From contig CP136062.1 in NCBI GenBank assembly GCA_032622095.1, positions 138,402,351 through 138,466,350 on the forward strand: a stretch of DNA of 64,000 bases, written 5' to 3'. Numbering within the stretch: position 1 is the stretch's first letter; every line of letters starts with the position of its first letter. The translations under genes were made by a program, and so were the position numbers. The DNA comes from Siphonodentalium dalli (lineage: Eukaryota > Mollusca > Scaphopoda > Gadilida > Siphonodentaliidae). This document shows, piece by piece, positions 11,907-26,900 of this stretch. The notes beneath the pieces were generated by a model. It made no database searches. It was given only the letters and a program-made list of their open reading frames with translations, and was not told the origin of the DNA.

Positions 11907-14900
11907 CTGGAAGAGAATAGGTAAAAATTTACTTGCAGAATAGAGAAAGATCTCATCTGCGCTATCTTGGCTAATACTCCACCTCCAGATGTTTTAGTTA
12001 ACGGCCTGCCTTTTAGCTGATCAGTTTAGCATCCCAGAAGGGTCACAAATGACTGATAATAAATTTTCACCTTATGCAGACAACCTTGAGTTACTCAGCC
12101 TCACTAACTTGCATATTCATAAAATGACATGCAGCGATATTGTTTGTATATTCCAGATTTTTTACCAAAACATTGAGCACAACTTAGATTATTTTTAGTT
12201 TGTATTTTTCCAAAATACGTAATAACCAGAAGTTATAACAGATACTATACTCGACTCCGATAAATCATGCCCAGCTCTAATAGAATCAGGTCAAGGATTT
12301 CACATCAAATCGAATCACTAATTAATTGATAATGAAGGCTGAGCATGTTTCATCCAGCATATTTTTACAAATTTACGTACATTAGAATTCTAGTACCGGT
12401 CGAATTTCCCTGATCGGGATAGGAATTAGGTAAACATGCCTCGAAATTGGCCACAGCAATAAGCAATGCCACAGCATTTAATTTGCTGTGGGACACTTTT
12501 CATAATTATCTAGTGCTGGCTATACAACAGCCGGCTTTCACAATTTGACAGTACCCCATTTCATTTTATTGACTTGTTCCGAAATGTAATTTTTGGTGCA
12601 AATTGTATGATTACATTACTTAGAATATTATATTTTTGTCTCAGAACTTCTTAAAAGAATTTTCAGCGAAAAAATATATGGTTATAAGTAATGTAATCGT
12701 ACTGTTTCATACAGTTTGTGGAAATGGATCGATAGACCTGCGACGGCCTGCACCATTGATTGTGACCACCAGATCGTATTCACATCAAATACATATACAA
12801 ATATAATACAAAGCAGTGTCTATTTAAATTTTCACAACTTTGATGGAATGAATGGTGCACGTTATTAAAGTATTTCAAGCAACAAATTTAACTAGAGGTG
12901 TGACTGTCCCAATGGGACTACGGATACCCCCCTGTTTTTAAAATACTAAGATGTTTCACATGTCAGTAAATATTTAGTTAAAATAATAAAATAACAGTTC
13001 CCATTGCAGGTGTACAACCATAACCCTAATCTTAAACCTATTGACTGAAAATATGTAGGAATAAAAGCTTGGACAAAATTATGTATGTTGCGAAAAAAAA
13101 TCGAAGTCGAAAAAGGGGAATAACTCCGACAAAAAAATGTCGGACAGACGTCATAATCGCAGGTGCACAAGTTCCCATGGAACTAAATATCTGTGCCACG
13201 TTTTTAAAAAATTGACAGAAAAATGTAGGAAAAAAAGCTCTGACAAAAGTATACATGTTGCGAAAAATTTCTAAGTCGAAAAAAGGGGGATAACTCCACG
13301 AAAAAAAGTCCGACAGACGTCATAATCCCAGGTGCACAGGTTCCCATGGTGGTTGATGTCTGTGCCAAGTTTCACGACAATTGATTAAAAAACGACTGAG
13401 AAAAACTCCGGACAAATTTGTGTCCACGGACGGACGACAGACGACGGACAAGCCGACTCCAGTATACCCCCCCCTAACTTCGTTGCGGGGGGTATAATTA
13501 CTGATCACTGAAAGTGGTAGGATATAAGACATTTGCAACTTGCAGCCTTAAACTTCACTGGCACAAAGGTGATCAAATCTAATAATTAAATTGTTTTCAA
13601 TCGAACATTAAAGTTCGGAAACGTATATGACTAAAAGTTCATAACATTGAATCAACCAACTGACAGAGCGAGACTCCGTCACTACAAGTCTGTATCTCAT
13701 CTATGCATTCAAACTGAGGACAGTATAATGTATTAAGTAACGAGCGACCATTTCATTTTATTTTAGATTCCAACTTTTCCGAGTGGACTGAAACTCAAAA
13801 GTTTGCCACATGTTCGGATATTGGCTGTTGTCTTTACTAGAAAATACATGTGCATTGGCTTAATTCTGCTCAATTTTCATGAAATGGAATTAGGAAATAA
13901 ATGGTGAACCAATATTCAAAATATAAAAAACTAATCTCCTGGCCGACTTCTTTATGAAAAGTTTAAAATGTAAATTTTTATTACTCAACCATTCTAAAGA
14001 AACCCACGTAAGATATTATTTTCAAGCGTTAATTAACCAATTTTGAACCTCAGAAGCAACTCCAGCAATACTGGGTTTTATTTGAGGCTTCAAGGTTGGA
14101 TATTGCTTTGAGAATGATATCATTAGTCTCATGTCCCGAGACACGAAAGTAATCTCAAAAACTATGTCTCAGGTAACAGTAATTAACAGTTGCAGTATTC
14201 ATTAAAATCAATCATAAAGCAAGATTAGTTCATGGTATAAGCTAATGACTATTTGAACAAAGACTAATGTGAATATGTTTTAGGTACTCACTTTCGTCTT
14301 CACAACTTTGTCTTTTTTCACTTCCACTTTCCTTTGAGCCTGGAAAATGAGTAAACATAAAAGGTCAGCTGACCACAGTGTCCCCCGAAATTTTTTTTTT
14401 TTTCCGTCATCTATATACATGTTGCACATCTCCAATAAATGGGTAACAATACTGTTAAGTTTCAAATATCTACGATCAAAACTGGAGGAGTTGATTACAC
14501 CATGAAGGTACCCTCATACAGAAAATTCAAAAAAATGTTGAAATTTTCCAAGTCGAAAAGGGTTAATAACTGTCAAAAAGTAATTTTTCCGTCATCTATA
14601 TACATGTTGCACATCTTCAATATATGGGCAACAATATTCTTAAGTATCAAATCTCTGGGATGAAATCTGTAGGAGGAGATGATTACACCATGAAGGTACT
14701 CAAAAGTGACAGACGGATGGACGGACAGAGCCCGTGCCTCTTTAAAGTCATTTGAGATCAACAGCACCCATCATGTGACATTCTCGTCGAGTCATTTTAC
14801 ATTTTTGCAACAATTTTCACACATGGCATCTAGAATAATCAAGCTCTTTATTGATCAAATTTTCCCCTTTAAGTCTGAGGTCAACGGAATTCTACAGACC

Positions 14901-17900
14901 AATTTGTCCCCCATGTTTCAATTTTCACCGACCAGATTGCAACCATTTTAGGAAATAGATAATTATTTAGTTAAATTAATTAGTAGTGCCCTTTTAAGAC
15001 TCTTGAGGTCAACAGGACCTAACTAATAAGATGAACAGCAAATTACCCATACAAATTTTCAGCTATGGGGGTCCAACCATATGGTCGCCTATAAGTGAAC
15101 AAAATTGACTTTTATTAGTATAGATAATCTTCAATAAAAGGCCACTCTGCCAGTGTCCCCAGACACGGTGGCTTCGTTTGGAATGGGGGCTTTTTAGAAA
15201 TATATTATGTGGATACAATACTTGTGCAGTTGCCAAATAATTGAGTTGCATACAAATAACCAGATCAGAAAAACTTTTTTAAAGTTGAAATATAATCTCA
15301 AATTGGAAAATCAACGAAATTCTAAGTAGAATGAAAGTGTCAATGACACTGTAGCTCAACTTAGGTAGGGGAATAATTTAATGGTTGACAGTAAATGGAG
15401 GAATAGGAAAGGTGCTAATTGAAATGTCTAACATGCGCCAAAGGATTTAGTGATGCAAAGAGTAAAATACAAGATGGCTGCTGGTGGCCATTTTTTTTGG
15501 CCAATTGACCCCAAAAGAACTCGTTCCCATCTACGTATAATTGTTAACATCCATGACAAATTTTATGAAGATCTGACCAAAGCTACGACATACAAATTTC
15601 ATGATGATCAGATGAACAGTACGACCTGTAGCCCGCGCCAATGGATTGAATTTTGAAATCCAAGATGGCCGCCAGCATCCATGTTTTTTGGCCGAATGAC
15701 CCGACAATGATTCGTTCCCATCTACATGTCAATGTCAACGTTCATGACAAATTTGATAAAGATTAGACCAAAGGCAACCTATAGCCCGCGCCAAAGGATT
15801 TAGTCATGCAAAGAGTAAAATCCAAGATGGCTGCTGGCGGCCATGTTTTTTGGCCGAACGACTCCAAAATCACTCGTTCCCATCTACATGTCAGTGTTAA
15901 CATCCATGACAAATTTCATAAACTTCCGACCAACACAACGACCTGTAGCCCGCGCCAAAGGATTTAGTCATGCAAAGAGTAAAATCAAAGATGGCTGCTG
16001 GCAGCCATGTTTTTTGGCCGAACGACCCCAAAATCACTCGTTCCCATCTACATGTCATTATTAACATCAATGACAAATTTCATGATGATCAGACGAACAG
16101 TACGACCTGTAGCCCGCGCCAATGGATTGAATCTTGAAATCCAAGATGGCTGCCAGCGGCCATGTTTTTGGCCGAATGACCCCAAAATGACTCGTTCCCA
16201 TCTACATGTCAATGTCAACATTCATGACAAATTTCATAAAGATCAGACCAAAGGTACGACCTGTAGCCCGCGCCAAAGGATTTAGTCATGCAAAGAGTAA
16301 AATACAAGATGGCTGCTGGCGGCCATGTTTTTTGGCCGAACGACACCAAAATCACTCGTTCCCATCTACATGTCATTATTAACTTCAATGACAAATTTCA
16401 TGATGATCAGGCAAACAGTACGACCTGTAGCCCGCGCCAATGGATTGAATCTTGAAATCCAAGATGGCTGCCAGCGGCCATGTTTTTGGGCCGAATGACC
16501 TCAAAATGACTCGTTCCCATCTACATGTCAATGTCAACATTCATGACAAATTTCATAAAGATCAGACCAAAGGTACGACCTGTAGCCCGGGCCAAAGGAT
16601 TTAGTCATGCAAAGAGTAAAATCCAAGATGGCTGCTGGCGGTCATGTTTATTGGCCGAACGACCCCAAAATACCTCGTTCCCATCTACATGTCAATATTA
16701 ACATCCATGACAAATTTCATGATGATCAGGCGAACAGTACGATCTGTAGCCCGCGCCAATGGATTGAATCTTGAAATCCAAGATGGCTGCCAGCGGCCAT
16801 GTTTTTAGGCCGAATGACCCCAAAATGACTCGTTCCCATCTACATGTCAATGTCAACATTCATGACAAATTTCATAAAGATCAGACCAAAGGTACGACCT
16901 GTAGCCCGGGCCAAAGGATTTAGTCATGCAAAGAGTAAAATCCAAGATGGCTGCTGGCAGCCATGTTTTTCGGCCGAACGACCCCAAAATCACTCGTTCC
17001 CATCTACATGTCATTGTTAACATCCATGACAAATTTCATGATGTTCCGATCGAAGCTACGACCTGTAGCCCGCGCCAAAGGATTTAGTCATGCAAAGAGT
17101 AAAATCCAAGATGGCTGCTGGTGGCCATGTTTATTGGCCGAACAACCCCAAAATGACTCGTTCCCATCTACATGTCAATATTAACATCCATGACAAATTT
17201 CATGATGATCAGACGAACAGTACGACCTGTAGCCCGCGCCAATGGATTGAATCTTGAAATCCAAGATGGCTGCCAGCGGCCATGTTTTTTGGCAGAAACA
17301 CCCCAAAATGACTCGTTCCCATCTACATGTCAATGTCAACATTCATGACAAATTTCATAAAGATCAAACCAAAGGTATGACCTGTAGCCCGGGCTAAAGG
17401 ATTTAGTCATGCAAAGAGTAAAATCCAAGATGGCTGCTGGCGGCCATGTTTTTCGGCCGAACGACCCCAAAATTACTCGTTCCCATCTACATGTCATTGT
17501 TAACATCCATGACCAATTTCATGATGTTCCGATCGAAGCTACGACCTGTAGCCCGCGCCAAAGGATTTAGTCATGCAAAGAGTAAAATCCAAGATGGCTG
17601 CTGGTGGCCATGTTTATTGGCCGAACAACCCCAAAATGACTCGTTCCCATCTACATGTCAATATTAACATCCATGACAAATTTCATGATGATCAGACGAA
17701 CAGTACGACCTGTAGCCCGCGCCAATGGATTGAATTTTGAAATCTAAGATGGCCGCCAGCGGCCATGTTTTTTGGCCGAATGACCCCACATTGATTCGTT
17801 CCCATCTACATGTCAATGTCAACATTCATGACAAATTTCATAAAGATTAGACCAAAGGTACAACCTGTAGCCCGCGCCAAAGGATTTAGTCATGCAAAGA

Positions 17901-20900
17901 GTAAAATCCAAGATGGCTGCTGGCGGCCATGTTTTTTGGCCGAACAACTCCAAAATCACTCGTTCCCATCTACATGACAGTGTTAACATCCATGACAAAT
18001 TTCATAAACTTCCGACCAAAACAACGACCTGTAGCCCGCGCCAAAGGATTTAGTCATGCAAAGAGTAAAATCCAAGATGGCTGCTGGCAGCCATGTTTTT
18101 TGGCCGAACGACCCCAAAATCACTCGTTCCCATCTACATGTCATTATTAACATCAATGACAAATTTCATGATGATCAGATGAACAGTACGACCTGTAGGC
18201 CGCGCCAATGGATTGAATCTTGAAATCCAAGATGGCTGCCAGCGGCCATGTTTTTTGGCCGAATTACCCAAAAATGACTCGTTCCCATCTACATGTCAAT
18301 GTCAACATTCATGACAAATTTCATGAAGATCAGACCAAAGGTACAACCTGTAGCCCGCGCCAAAGGAAATTGTTGACGGACACACGGACACACGGACACA
18401 CGGACACACGGACACACGCACACACGGACGACGGACGCCAAACCATGGCAATAGCTCAAACTTACAAGTAAGTTGAGCTAAAAATGGCAATAACTTTGCC
18501 AAACTGATGCAGACTGAATGCAAAAATCGCAGGTGAGCAGGTTCTCATGCTGGTTGTTATCTGTGCCAAAATAAGTCGGATGGACCTCAAAATCGAAGGT
18601 GCGCAGTTTCACATGCTGGTTGAAATATGTGCAAATTGACAATATGGCTCTGACAAAGTTCTGGACGAATGCACACATGGACGAGGGTCATTACTATAGT
18701 TCTGCGGTGGTGCTAGAGAAAAATTATTTAATTTATGATGGCCTAAGCTAGATGATGCAGTGCGTTGTTTGCAAATATCTCTCATATTGCGAGGGTAAAC
18801 AGGTGTTATAGTATGATGGCATACATTGGTTATAAAGAAAAAAAAATTCCTCAAATTAATAATTCAAAATTTTGAGTTTTGAAAATTCATGAATGGAATT
18901 CCTCCTTAACCCTTTACCCAACAGAACGGCCCTGTGCCAATGCATTCTCTTATAGGTCGCCTCGCATATATGAGAATGCATTGGCCTAACACATTAAAAA
19001 TTATAAAATTGTTAAAGAATGTAAGAAAAAATGGTAAAAAGTGTTAAAAACAGATTTTTTTTTAGGCCAATGCATTCTCTTATATATGCGAGGCGACATA
19101 TGGTCAACTCGCATATATAAGAGAATGCATTGGCACAGGGCATAACTGTAATCATCACAATGTGATCAAGGAGCCGGTTCCAATGATATCCATATTTGTA
19201 TGGTTCTATTGAGACAGACCGAAGATATTTTAGGCTGTTGAAGCTTTATTTGGCCGGTGTTGGCCGGTTTGTTGGGTTAAGCCATAAATTAATCTAATAT
19301 TCCAATAATTCTTAAATATAAAAAACTAATTCCAAATTCCGAAATTTTACATATATAAATGAATGAATACATGAATATGTTTTCCGTGGATTTACATTTT
19401 CTAAATTTTAATAGCATTGTGGTACCTAAACTAAAACAAAACAAGAAGCACAACTAGAGGTGTGACTGTCCCAATGGGACTACGGATACCCCCCTGTTTT
19501 TAAAATACTAAGATGTTTCACATGTCAGTAAACATTTAGTTAAAATAATAAATTAACAGTTCCCATTGCAGGAGTACAACCATAACCCTAATCTTAAACC
19601 TATTGACCGAAAAATGTATGAATAAAAGCTTGGACAAAATTATGTATGTTGCGAAAAAATTCTAAGTGGAAAAAGAAGAATAACTCCACACAAAAAATGT
19701 CGGACAGACGTCATAATCGCAGGTGCACAGGTTCCCATGGTACTAAATAACAGTGCCAAGAATAAAAAACATTGACCGAAAAATGTAGGAATAAAAGCTC
19801 GGACAAAAGTATACATGTTGCGAAAATTTTCTAAGTCGAAAAAGGGGGGATAACTCCACCAGAAAAAGTCTGACAGACGTGATAATCGCAGGTGCACAGG
19901 TTCCCATGGTGGTTGATGTCTGTGCCAAGTTTCACGGAAATTGATCATAAAAAGACTTGAGAAAAACTCCGGACAAATTTGTGTCCACGGACGGACGAGC
20001 TGACTCCATTTTACCCCCCTAACTTCGTTGCGGGGGGTATAATAATAGCAGTTAATAACTGAGTATTGTATGAATCCGCAAAACCATACATGCATCTGAC
20101 ACACCAGTGGCATAATCATGGATGGGTGAAATAACTCAACATTGATTTATGATGAACTAAAACCACAACTCAGGATCTAAATGAGTCATGGGAAACGTCA
20201 TCAATAAGGTGGAACTAGTATTGTCATATACATCTTGACTGACTTATAATGGAACATCCTAGCAAAATACGAAGTTTCTGAAACCATAATAGGGAATGGA
20301 AGCACTCGTGTGACGACTGTGCAACATGACAAAGAACAACAAAGATTTCATATTTAGTTATCTGAAAACAGTTGTTTCCCTTCTTGGGAGACATGTATTA
20401 AGATTTGTCACCTGCTCGAGAATGAAATGTCTCCATGGGAGCTCCCCTCGCCGCGATTTCCAAGGGAGACATTCTGTTTGAACGGGTGACAAATCTTAAA
20501 TGTCTCCTTCGACAACAACTGTATAATGTCCCATTTTATCCACAATCACAAGTTTAGATAGGCTTCTAAAAGAAAGGTTACTCTCATGTCCGGACTAAAC
20601 GTACATATACCGTTTATTTTTTTCATGAAATTGCTGCCCTGTACGAGCTTATTCCGGCCTATACATTTATTATTTTAAACTGGCAAGATCGTAATTCAGA
20701 AAAACGCGATAAAAACAAAAATTTGAAAGAGTAATTTTTAGACTGGAAGAATGGAACAGGAGTTTCTATTAAATGCTAGGAAACTAACTGGAAGTGTAGT
20801 ATTAATATGAACGAAAGCAAATAATGTAAATATTCTTCGCTGTTTGAATGGCGATGTTTTACAAACTTTTCTACCAATGTAAAGCATGGGGAAGTGTTTC

Positions 20901-23900
20901 AAGCAATTGAATACTTCATTGTAAAACCATTACTGGTGTTAATAGGCAGTGGCGACTAGTGTAAGTACCAAGCAAGTTTGAGTTTCTGGTATTAAAACAT
21001 AGTTTTGTTTGCGTAAATTATATTCCAGCTTAATTTCACTATTTATAAATTTAATTCCAGGAATCAACGATAGACAAGCATAAAACCTAACTGGTCACTC
21101 GACAAAACAAATCAGTACACTCGCTCATTAGGAATTTGAAAGTAAACAAATCAACACTTCTATAAGGACGTATAAAATGTTCTGCCCTACACTTCTACTC
21201 CGGTCTGTACTATTATTGAAATTTATACCATTTGTCTGCCCTGTACTACTATTTCAGTCCGTTTTTCTATTCGGGACACAAGAATATTGGACCAGAGATT
21301 CTCTGGATGTCTTGGAAAATTGTGAGATTTTACGTCATAAAAGCCTAACCTCTCACATCCAAAACTGTACATATGTAACTGCCTATGAATAAATTAATTT
21401 ATTTTCAGAGGATTAAATTTTCTAAAATTAGCATTGCTGCATCTGAACTAAAACAAGCAGCATATTAATATGAGCAGTTGATTGAGAGTTGTATGAATCA
21501 GCAAAACCATACATGCATCAGACACAACCAGTGGCATAATCATGGATGGGTGAAATAACTCAACATTTATCTATGATTAACTAAAACCACAACTCTGGGT
21601 CTAAAATGAGTCATGGGGAACGTCATCAATAAGGTGGAACTAGTACTGTCATATACATCTTGACTGACTTGTATGGAACATCCTAGCACAATACAAAGTT
21701 TCTGAAACTATAATCGCAAATGAAAGCGCTTGTGTGACTGACCACTGCAACATCGTGCATGCGAACAAGAAATTCATATTTATCTGACAACAAAACAGTT
21801 GTTTACCCTTCTCGGGGAGGCATTGAGATTTGTCACCCGCTCGAGAACTAAATGTCTCCCTCTGAGCTCGCAGCTCTGACAAGGGAGACATTCTGTTGGA
21901 GTGAGTGAAAAATCTCAATGTCTACTTCGAGAACTGTATAATGTCCCACTTTATCCACAATCACATGTTTACATAGTCTTCTAAAAGAAAGGTTAGTAGA
22001 CCAGAGATTCTATAGATGTCTTTTATGCCATAAAAGCCTCCCTCTCGCATCCAAAATTGTACATATATAACTGCATGTGAATAAATGAATTTATTTTCAG
22101 AGAATTAAATTTTCTAAAATTAGCATTGCTGCATCGGAACTAAAACAAGCAGCACATTAATATGAGCAGTTGATTGAGAGTTGTATGACTCCGCAAAACC
22201 ATACATGCATCAGACACAACCAGTGGCATAATCATGGATGGGTGAAATAACTCAATTTATCTATGATTAACTAAAACCACAACTCAGGATCTAAATGAGT
22301 CATGGGGAACGTCATCAATAAGGTGATACTGAGACTGTCATATTAATGTGTTATGTTTGACATGCTTGGGAGTATGAAACTCATTTGTGAAACAGACAAT
22401 TTCTCAATAGCTTTCGGGGAAGATACAGTAATGCCCTAATTAATCGACTCCATAACCACAGCAGAATTATGGGTAATTTTTCAGGATTTAGTCGGAATAT
22501 GGCTTGTTCCGACTAAATCCTGAAAAATTACCCATAATTCTGCTGTGGTTATGGAGTCGATTAATTAGGGCATTACTGTACCTCTACTGAAATTAACATC
22601 CCGCATCAATTTCCCAGACATGACGACATGCTGTCCATTAAGATGACAAACTGCCGAAGCGGATTACATACTTCTCTTATTGGTTTACATTCCAAGGACC
22701 AATTTCCACGATGAACCACCAAAGTTTTTTAAATCCTAAAATCTTGACCAAATTATACCGAAAAGGAATCCTGGGCTGGGATGATACCAACTTACTGAAA
22801 CTCTTCGTGAGAGAATTGAAGGCACTCAAGCCTCGACTATGCAACATCGACAGGTAGGTCAACATGAAAATGACAAAGAATGCATCTTCTTTAGTTATCC
22901 GAAAAAACAGTGTCACCCTTGCTTGAAGGGCCTCCGATGACATTCTGGTCTCCCCAAGTTTAAATAGGCTTAGTGGATGAGAAATTATATTTATTTGAAT
23001 ATGGCGAGATATGCCAGAAACATATCTACAATTCCATTAATTCTTGAAAAAAATCAAAATGCTTCCCTCTCGCATCCAAAATTGTACATACTAGTATATG
23101 TCTATGAATAAATGAATTTATTTTCCGTGGATTATATTTTATGAATTTAGCATTTATGTATCTGAACTAAAACGAAACAGCACATTAATATGAAGAGTTG
23201 ACCGAGAATTGTATGACTCCGCAAAACCATACATGCATCTGACACAACCAGTGGCATAATCATGGATGGGTGAAATAACTCAACATTGATCTATGATGAA
23301 CTAAAACCACAACTCAGGATCTAAATGAGTCATGGGGAACGTCATCAATGAGGAACTAAAAGCCATATATTGATAATATATGCCATACACATATTGAATG
23401 TTATGTATTTTACTTAATATCACTAACCTTTGGCTTGGCACCTTTTTTTTTTCTGAAAATAAAAGATTGGAAATAAGTATGGAAAGATTAAATTAAGATG
23501 GAACTTTTATAATGAACAATTCTGTTGTAATAGTTATGGTGCCTTGTGTTGTGAGTAGATCTTTGTGTTACTCTCGAGTTAACATGGCCTTGTATTTTAC
23601 ACCTTCATATCAAGTGCAAGAAGGGTTGCACATCGTTTTCGAACCAATATTTTTGAACCGAATACGATTCTAATAAGAAACAGAATCAAAAAACGAATCT
23701 AACATCGAATATTCGCAGGACCCAAGGTCATAACTCTACGAAAAATATTGTGGTTGACCTGATATATTGTTGAAATCGGTTAATTTTGCATCGAGTTATC
23801 GCGACAACGGTGATAGAATTGCTAAAAATAGACAAAGACCCATAACTCCGGAAAAAAAAATCGGACAAACCTGGTTTTCGAACTCGTCCGAGATATTGTT

Positions 23901-26900
23901 GCAAGAGTCTCATATACCAAATATTGTTGAAATTGGTTAATATTTGCGTGAGTTATCGCGCTAACGGTGAAAAACTTAACTAAAAAACATCTAAGATGGA
24001 TAACTCTTGTAAAAAAGTTCGGATTGACCCATTTTCTACAGGCAGTAAATAGTCATTGGGAGCAACTGACATACCAAATTTTTTTTGAATCCGTTCACAA
24101 TTGTCAAAGTTATAAGGCATTCTTTAGGTCCGCCCGCCCGCCCGCCAACCGTCCATCGTCAAACCCATAAGTCGAGTTTTTGAAAAACTCAACTAAAAAC
24201 TAATTCCAAAATACGAAATTTTACATATAATGAATGAATACATGAATTTATTTTCCGTGCATTTACATTTCTAAATTGAGCATTGTGGTACCTGAACCAA
24301 AACAAAACAAGCACAATAACAACAAGTGCACCGCTAGGCGGAGGTAACGCCCCCGACTGTACAATCAGAGAAACTTTCTGGTTAAGCGCTATAAAAATGC
24401 CACATGTTGTTCTATATTAGCTTCAAATTTGGTCTGGTGCCACAAAAATAGAAGGAAAACTGAATTTTCTAAAAATAAAAATGAATTTTTTAAGTCGAAA
24501 AATGGTCATAACTCTCACAACAATTATCCGATTGAACCAAAATTTTACCTTGACCTGTATTGCGATATTGGTAATACACGAAAAAACGGGTTTTGCAAAT
24601 AAACAATCCAAAATCAAGTTATCATCTGGAAACAAAAAAAAGTAGCAGAAAACTGAATTTTCTAAGTCCAAAAAGGGGCGTAACTCTGGAAAAATTGGGC
24701 GGACGAAACCACGGCTATGGGGAAATCTTGTCCCCCGGCTGGTCTATTGGCATACCAAAGATCAACTGAATTGAATTAGCGAAACCAAAGTTATGAGTTG
24801 AAACGTTCGTATGCCACAGAAAACTGAATTTTCTAAGTCCAAAAAGGGGCGTAACTCTGGAAAAAATGGGCGGACGAAACCGCAGTTATAGGGAAATCTT
24901 GTCCCCCCGGCTGGTCTATTAGCATACCAAAGATCAACTGAATTGAGTTAGCGAAACCAAAGTTATGAGTTGAAACGTTCGTACGGACGGAAGGACGGAA
25001 GGACGGAAGGACGGAAGGAAGGACGGACGGAAGGACGGACGGACGGAGGGCTCCACTATATACCCCCAAATCTCCATCGGAGATCGGGGGCATAATAATA
25101 GCAGTTGACTGAGAATTGTATGAATCCGCAAAACCATACATGCATCTGACACACCAGTGGCATAATCATGGATGGGTGAAATAACTCCACATTGATTTAT
25201 GATGAACTAAAACCACAACTCACGATCTAAATGAGTCATGGGAAACGTCATCAATAAGGTGGAACTAGTATTGTCATAGTCTTGACTGACTTATAATGGA
25301 ACATCCTAGCAAAATACGAAGTTTCTGAAACCATAATAGAGAATGAAAGCACTCGTGTGACGACTGTGCAACAATGACAAAAAACGACAAAGAATTCATA
25401 TTTAGTTATCTGAAAAAAGTTGTTTCCCTTCTTGGGAGACATTAAGATTTGTCACCTGCTCGAGAATGAAATGTCTCCATCGGAGCTCCCCTCGCCGTGA
25501 GCTCCGAAGGAGACATTGTTTGAGCGCGACAAATCTTAAATGTCTCCTTCGACAACAACTGTATAATGTCCCATTTTATCCACAATCACAAGTTTAGATA
25601 GGCTTCTAAAAGAAAGGTTACTCTCGTGTCCAGAATCTAACATCGAATATTCGCAGGACCCAACGTCATAACTCTACCAAAAATATTGTGGTTGACCTGA
25701 TTCTGTGTGAAGCGGTTACACATGGCTATAGTCTAACATACCAACACCTAAGTTATAGAGGATAATGGGCTGGCCGAATGATCTGACTTCAGCTGACCTG
25801 CCAACTGTCCCTTGTCCAATCACAAGTCGAGTTTTGAAATAAAACTAGTAAAACACAATACCCATTACCAGCAGCAACAAATACATAATAATATTTTTTA
25901 TATTCATCACTGCCCAATGACTGAGCAGCGGCAAAATATACTAATATTGCGAAAACCCAAAACCTGGGGGGGGGGGGGGGGGGGCGGGGGTCTTGAAATG
26001 CTGTTTCCTTTCTGAAGTAGAAACCATGGACCAAATTTTATCCAATTCAGATAACTATTATTTGTTTGAGTTATCTCACTTAAAAATTGGCATGTGAAGA
26101 ACAAATCAATAACTCCTGAAATACGATTCAAGCAGGACTGGTTTTCGATCAGAGTAAAATCAGATCAGAAACATTTATTGGATTTATCTTGGTTAAGTTA
26201 CGGCACGGACAGATGCCCAGTCATTCATCCAAACATGGTCGATTTGTCACACAACTCACTAAATGAAAGTGTCAATGACACTGTAGCTCAACATTGTAAA
26301 GAGATGGGCGGTTGTGAAAGTTTGCCTCGATTTCGGTTGTGGAAAAAGAGCCGAGTCTCGGTTTCGGTTTTTATTAATAAAAATTACTAATGTGAACAAA
26401 ATCTAATTATGCTTCATCATATTACAAAGAAAACACACCAATTGTATCACCATAACTTGTGAGGTACATGTCCTTTTATAATATTAAATTATGTATCATA
26501 TTGTTACTATTACATGTACTAGTATATTGTTAATGTCCATGTCGAGTGGCAGTGCTAGAATGCAAGTGAGTCTGTGTATTGTGTATGACTGCAATTCAGC
26601 ATCATATGATCATAAGTGTGAAATAATATAATGATCATTTATATTGGCATAAAACTAATGTGTGTGACTAGATATATGTGTATAGTTATGATTTGAAAAA
26701 TAAAATTGGAAATACAACAAAATGAAAATAAAACATGACTAGAATCTCTCAATCACATTATCTGGCTATATGCCTATTACCATATTTAGGGAACATAATA
26801 TTGTACACACTATACAGTATACATGCATCCAATACAAGTCACCCGAATGATTGCTATTTCTCAACAGTTTACCGACAAACGGTATAATTCATTCCGGCTC

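Larger units (their letters stand above)
19300..25640. repeat. Cluster of five direct segmental repeats
   Basis: A segment containing 'ccgcaaaaccatacatgcat', 'cagtggcataatcatggatg' and 'gtcatgggaaacgtcatcaa' occurs five times (starting near 20050, 21475, 22165, 23197, 25095). Longer copies (first, second, fifth) add 'gaagtttctgaaaccataat' and a palindrome in which GGAGACAT...AAGATTTGTCACC pairs with GGTGACAAATCTTAAATGTC (20387-20507 in the first copy). Each is preceded by a 'gaataaatgaatttattttc' block. Within this cluster lie the family-2 copy, a family-3 copy, a fold-back MITE and one exon of the host gene. Confidence 0.75.

Noticed and set aside
15843-18471. Repeated 73-codon ORFs in the arrays (also at 27570, 36713, 40445 and similar)
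   Set aside because: They arise because the monomer happens to be open in one frame. The ~161-bp period is not a multiple of three, so no frame continues across units.
15331-18481. Regularly spaced repeats that could be read as a CRISPR array
   Set aside because: The units are ~160 bp, contiguous and diverged with no unique spacers, in a eukaryotic intron. They are tandem transposon cores.
24833-25152. Ser/Pro/Arg-rich minus-strand ORFs
   Set aside because: They are translations of the GGAC/GGAA microsatellite in the family-3 element.
25789-26131. Poly-proline and poly-glycine ORFs
   Set aside because: They are produced by the G-run at about 25967-25984 and have no domain or splice context.
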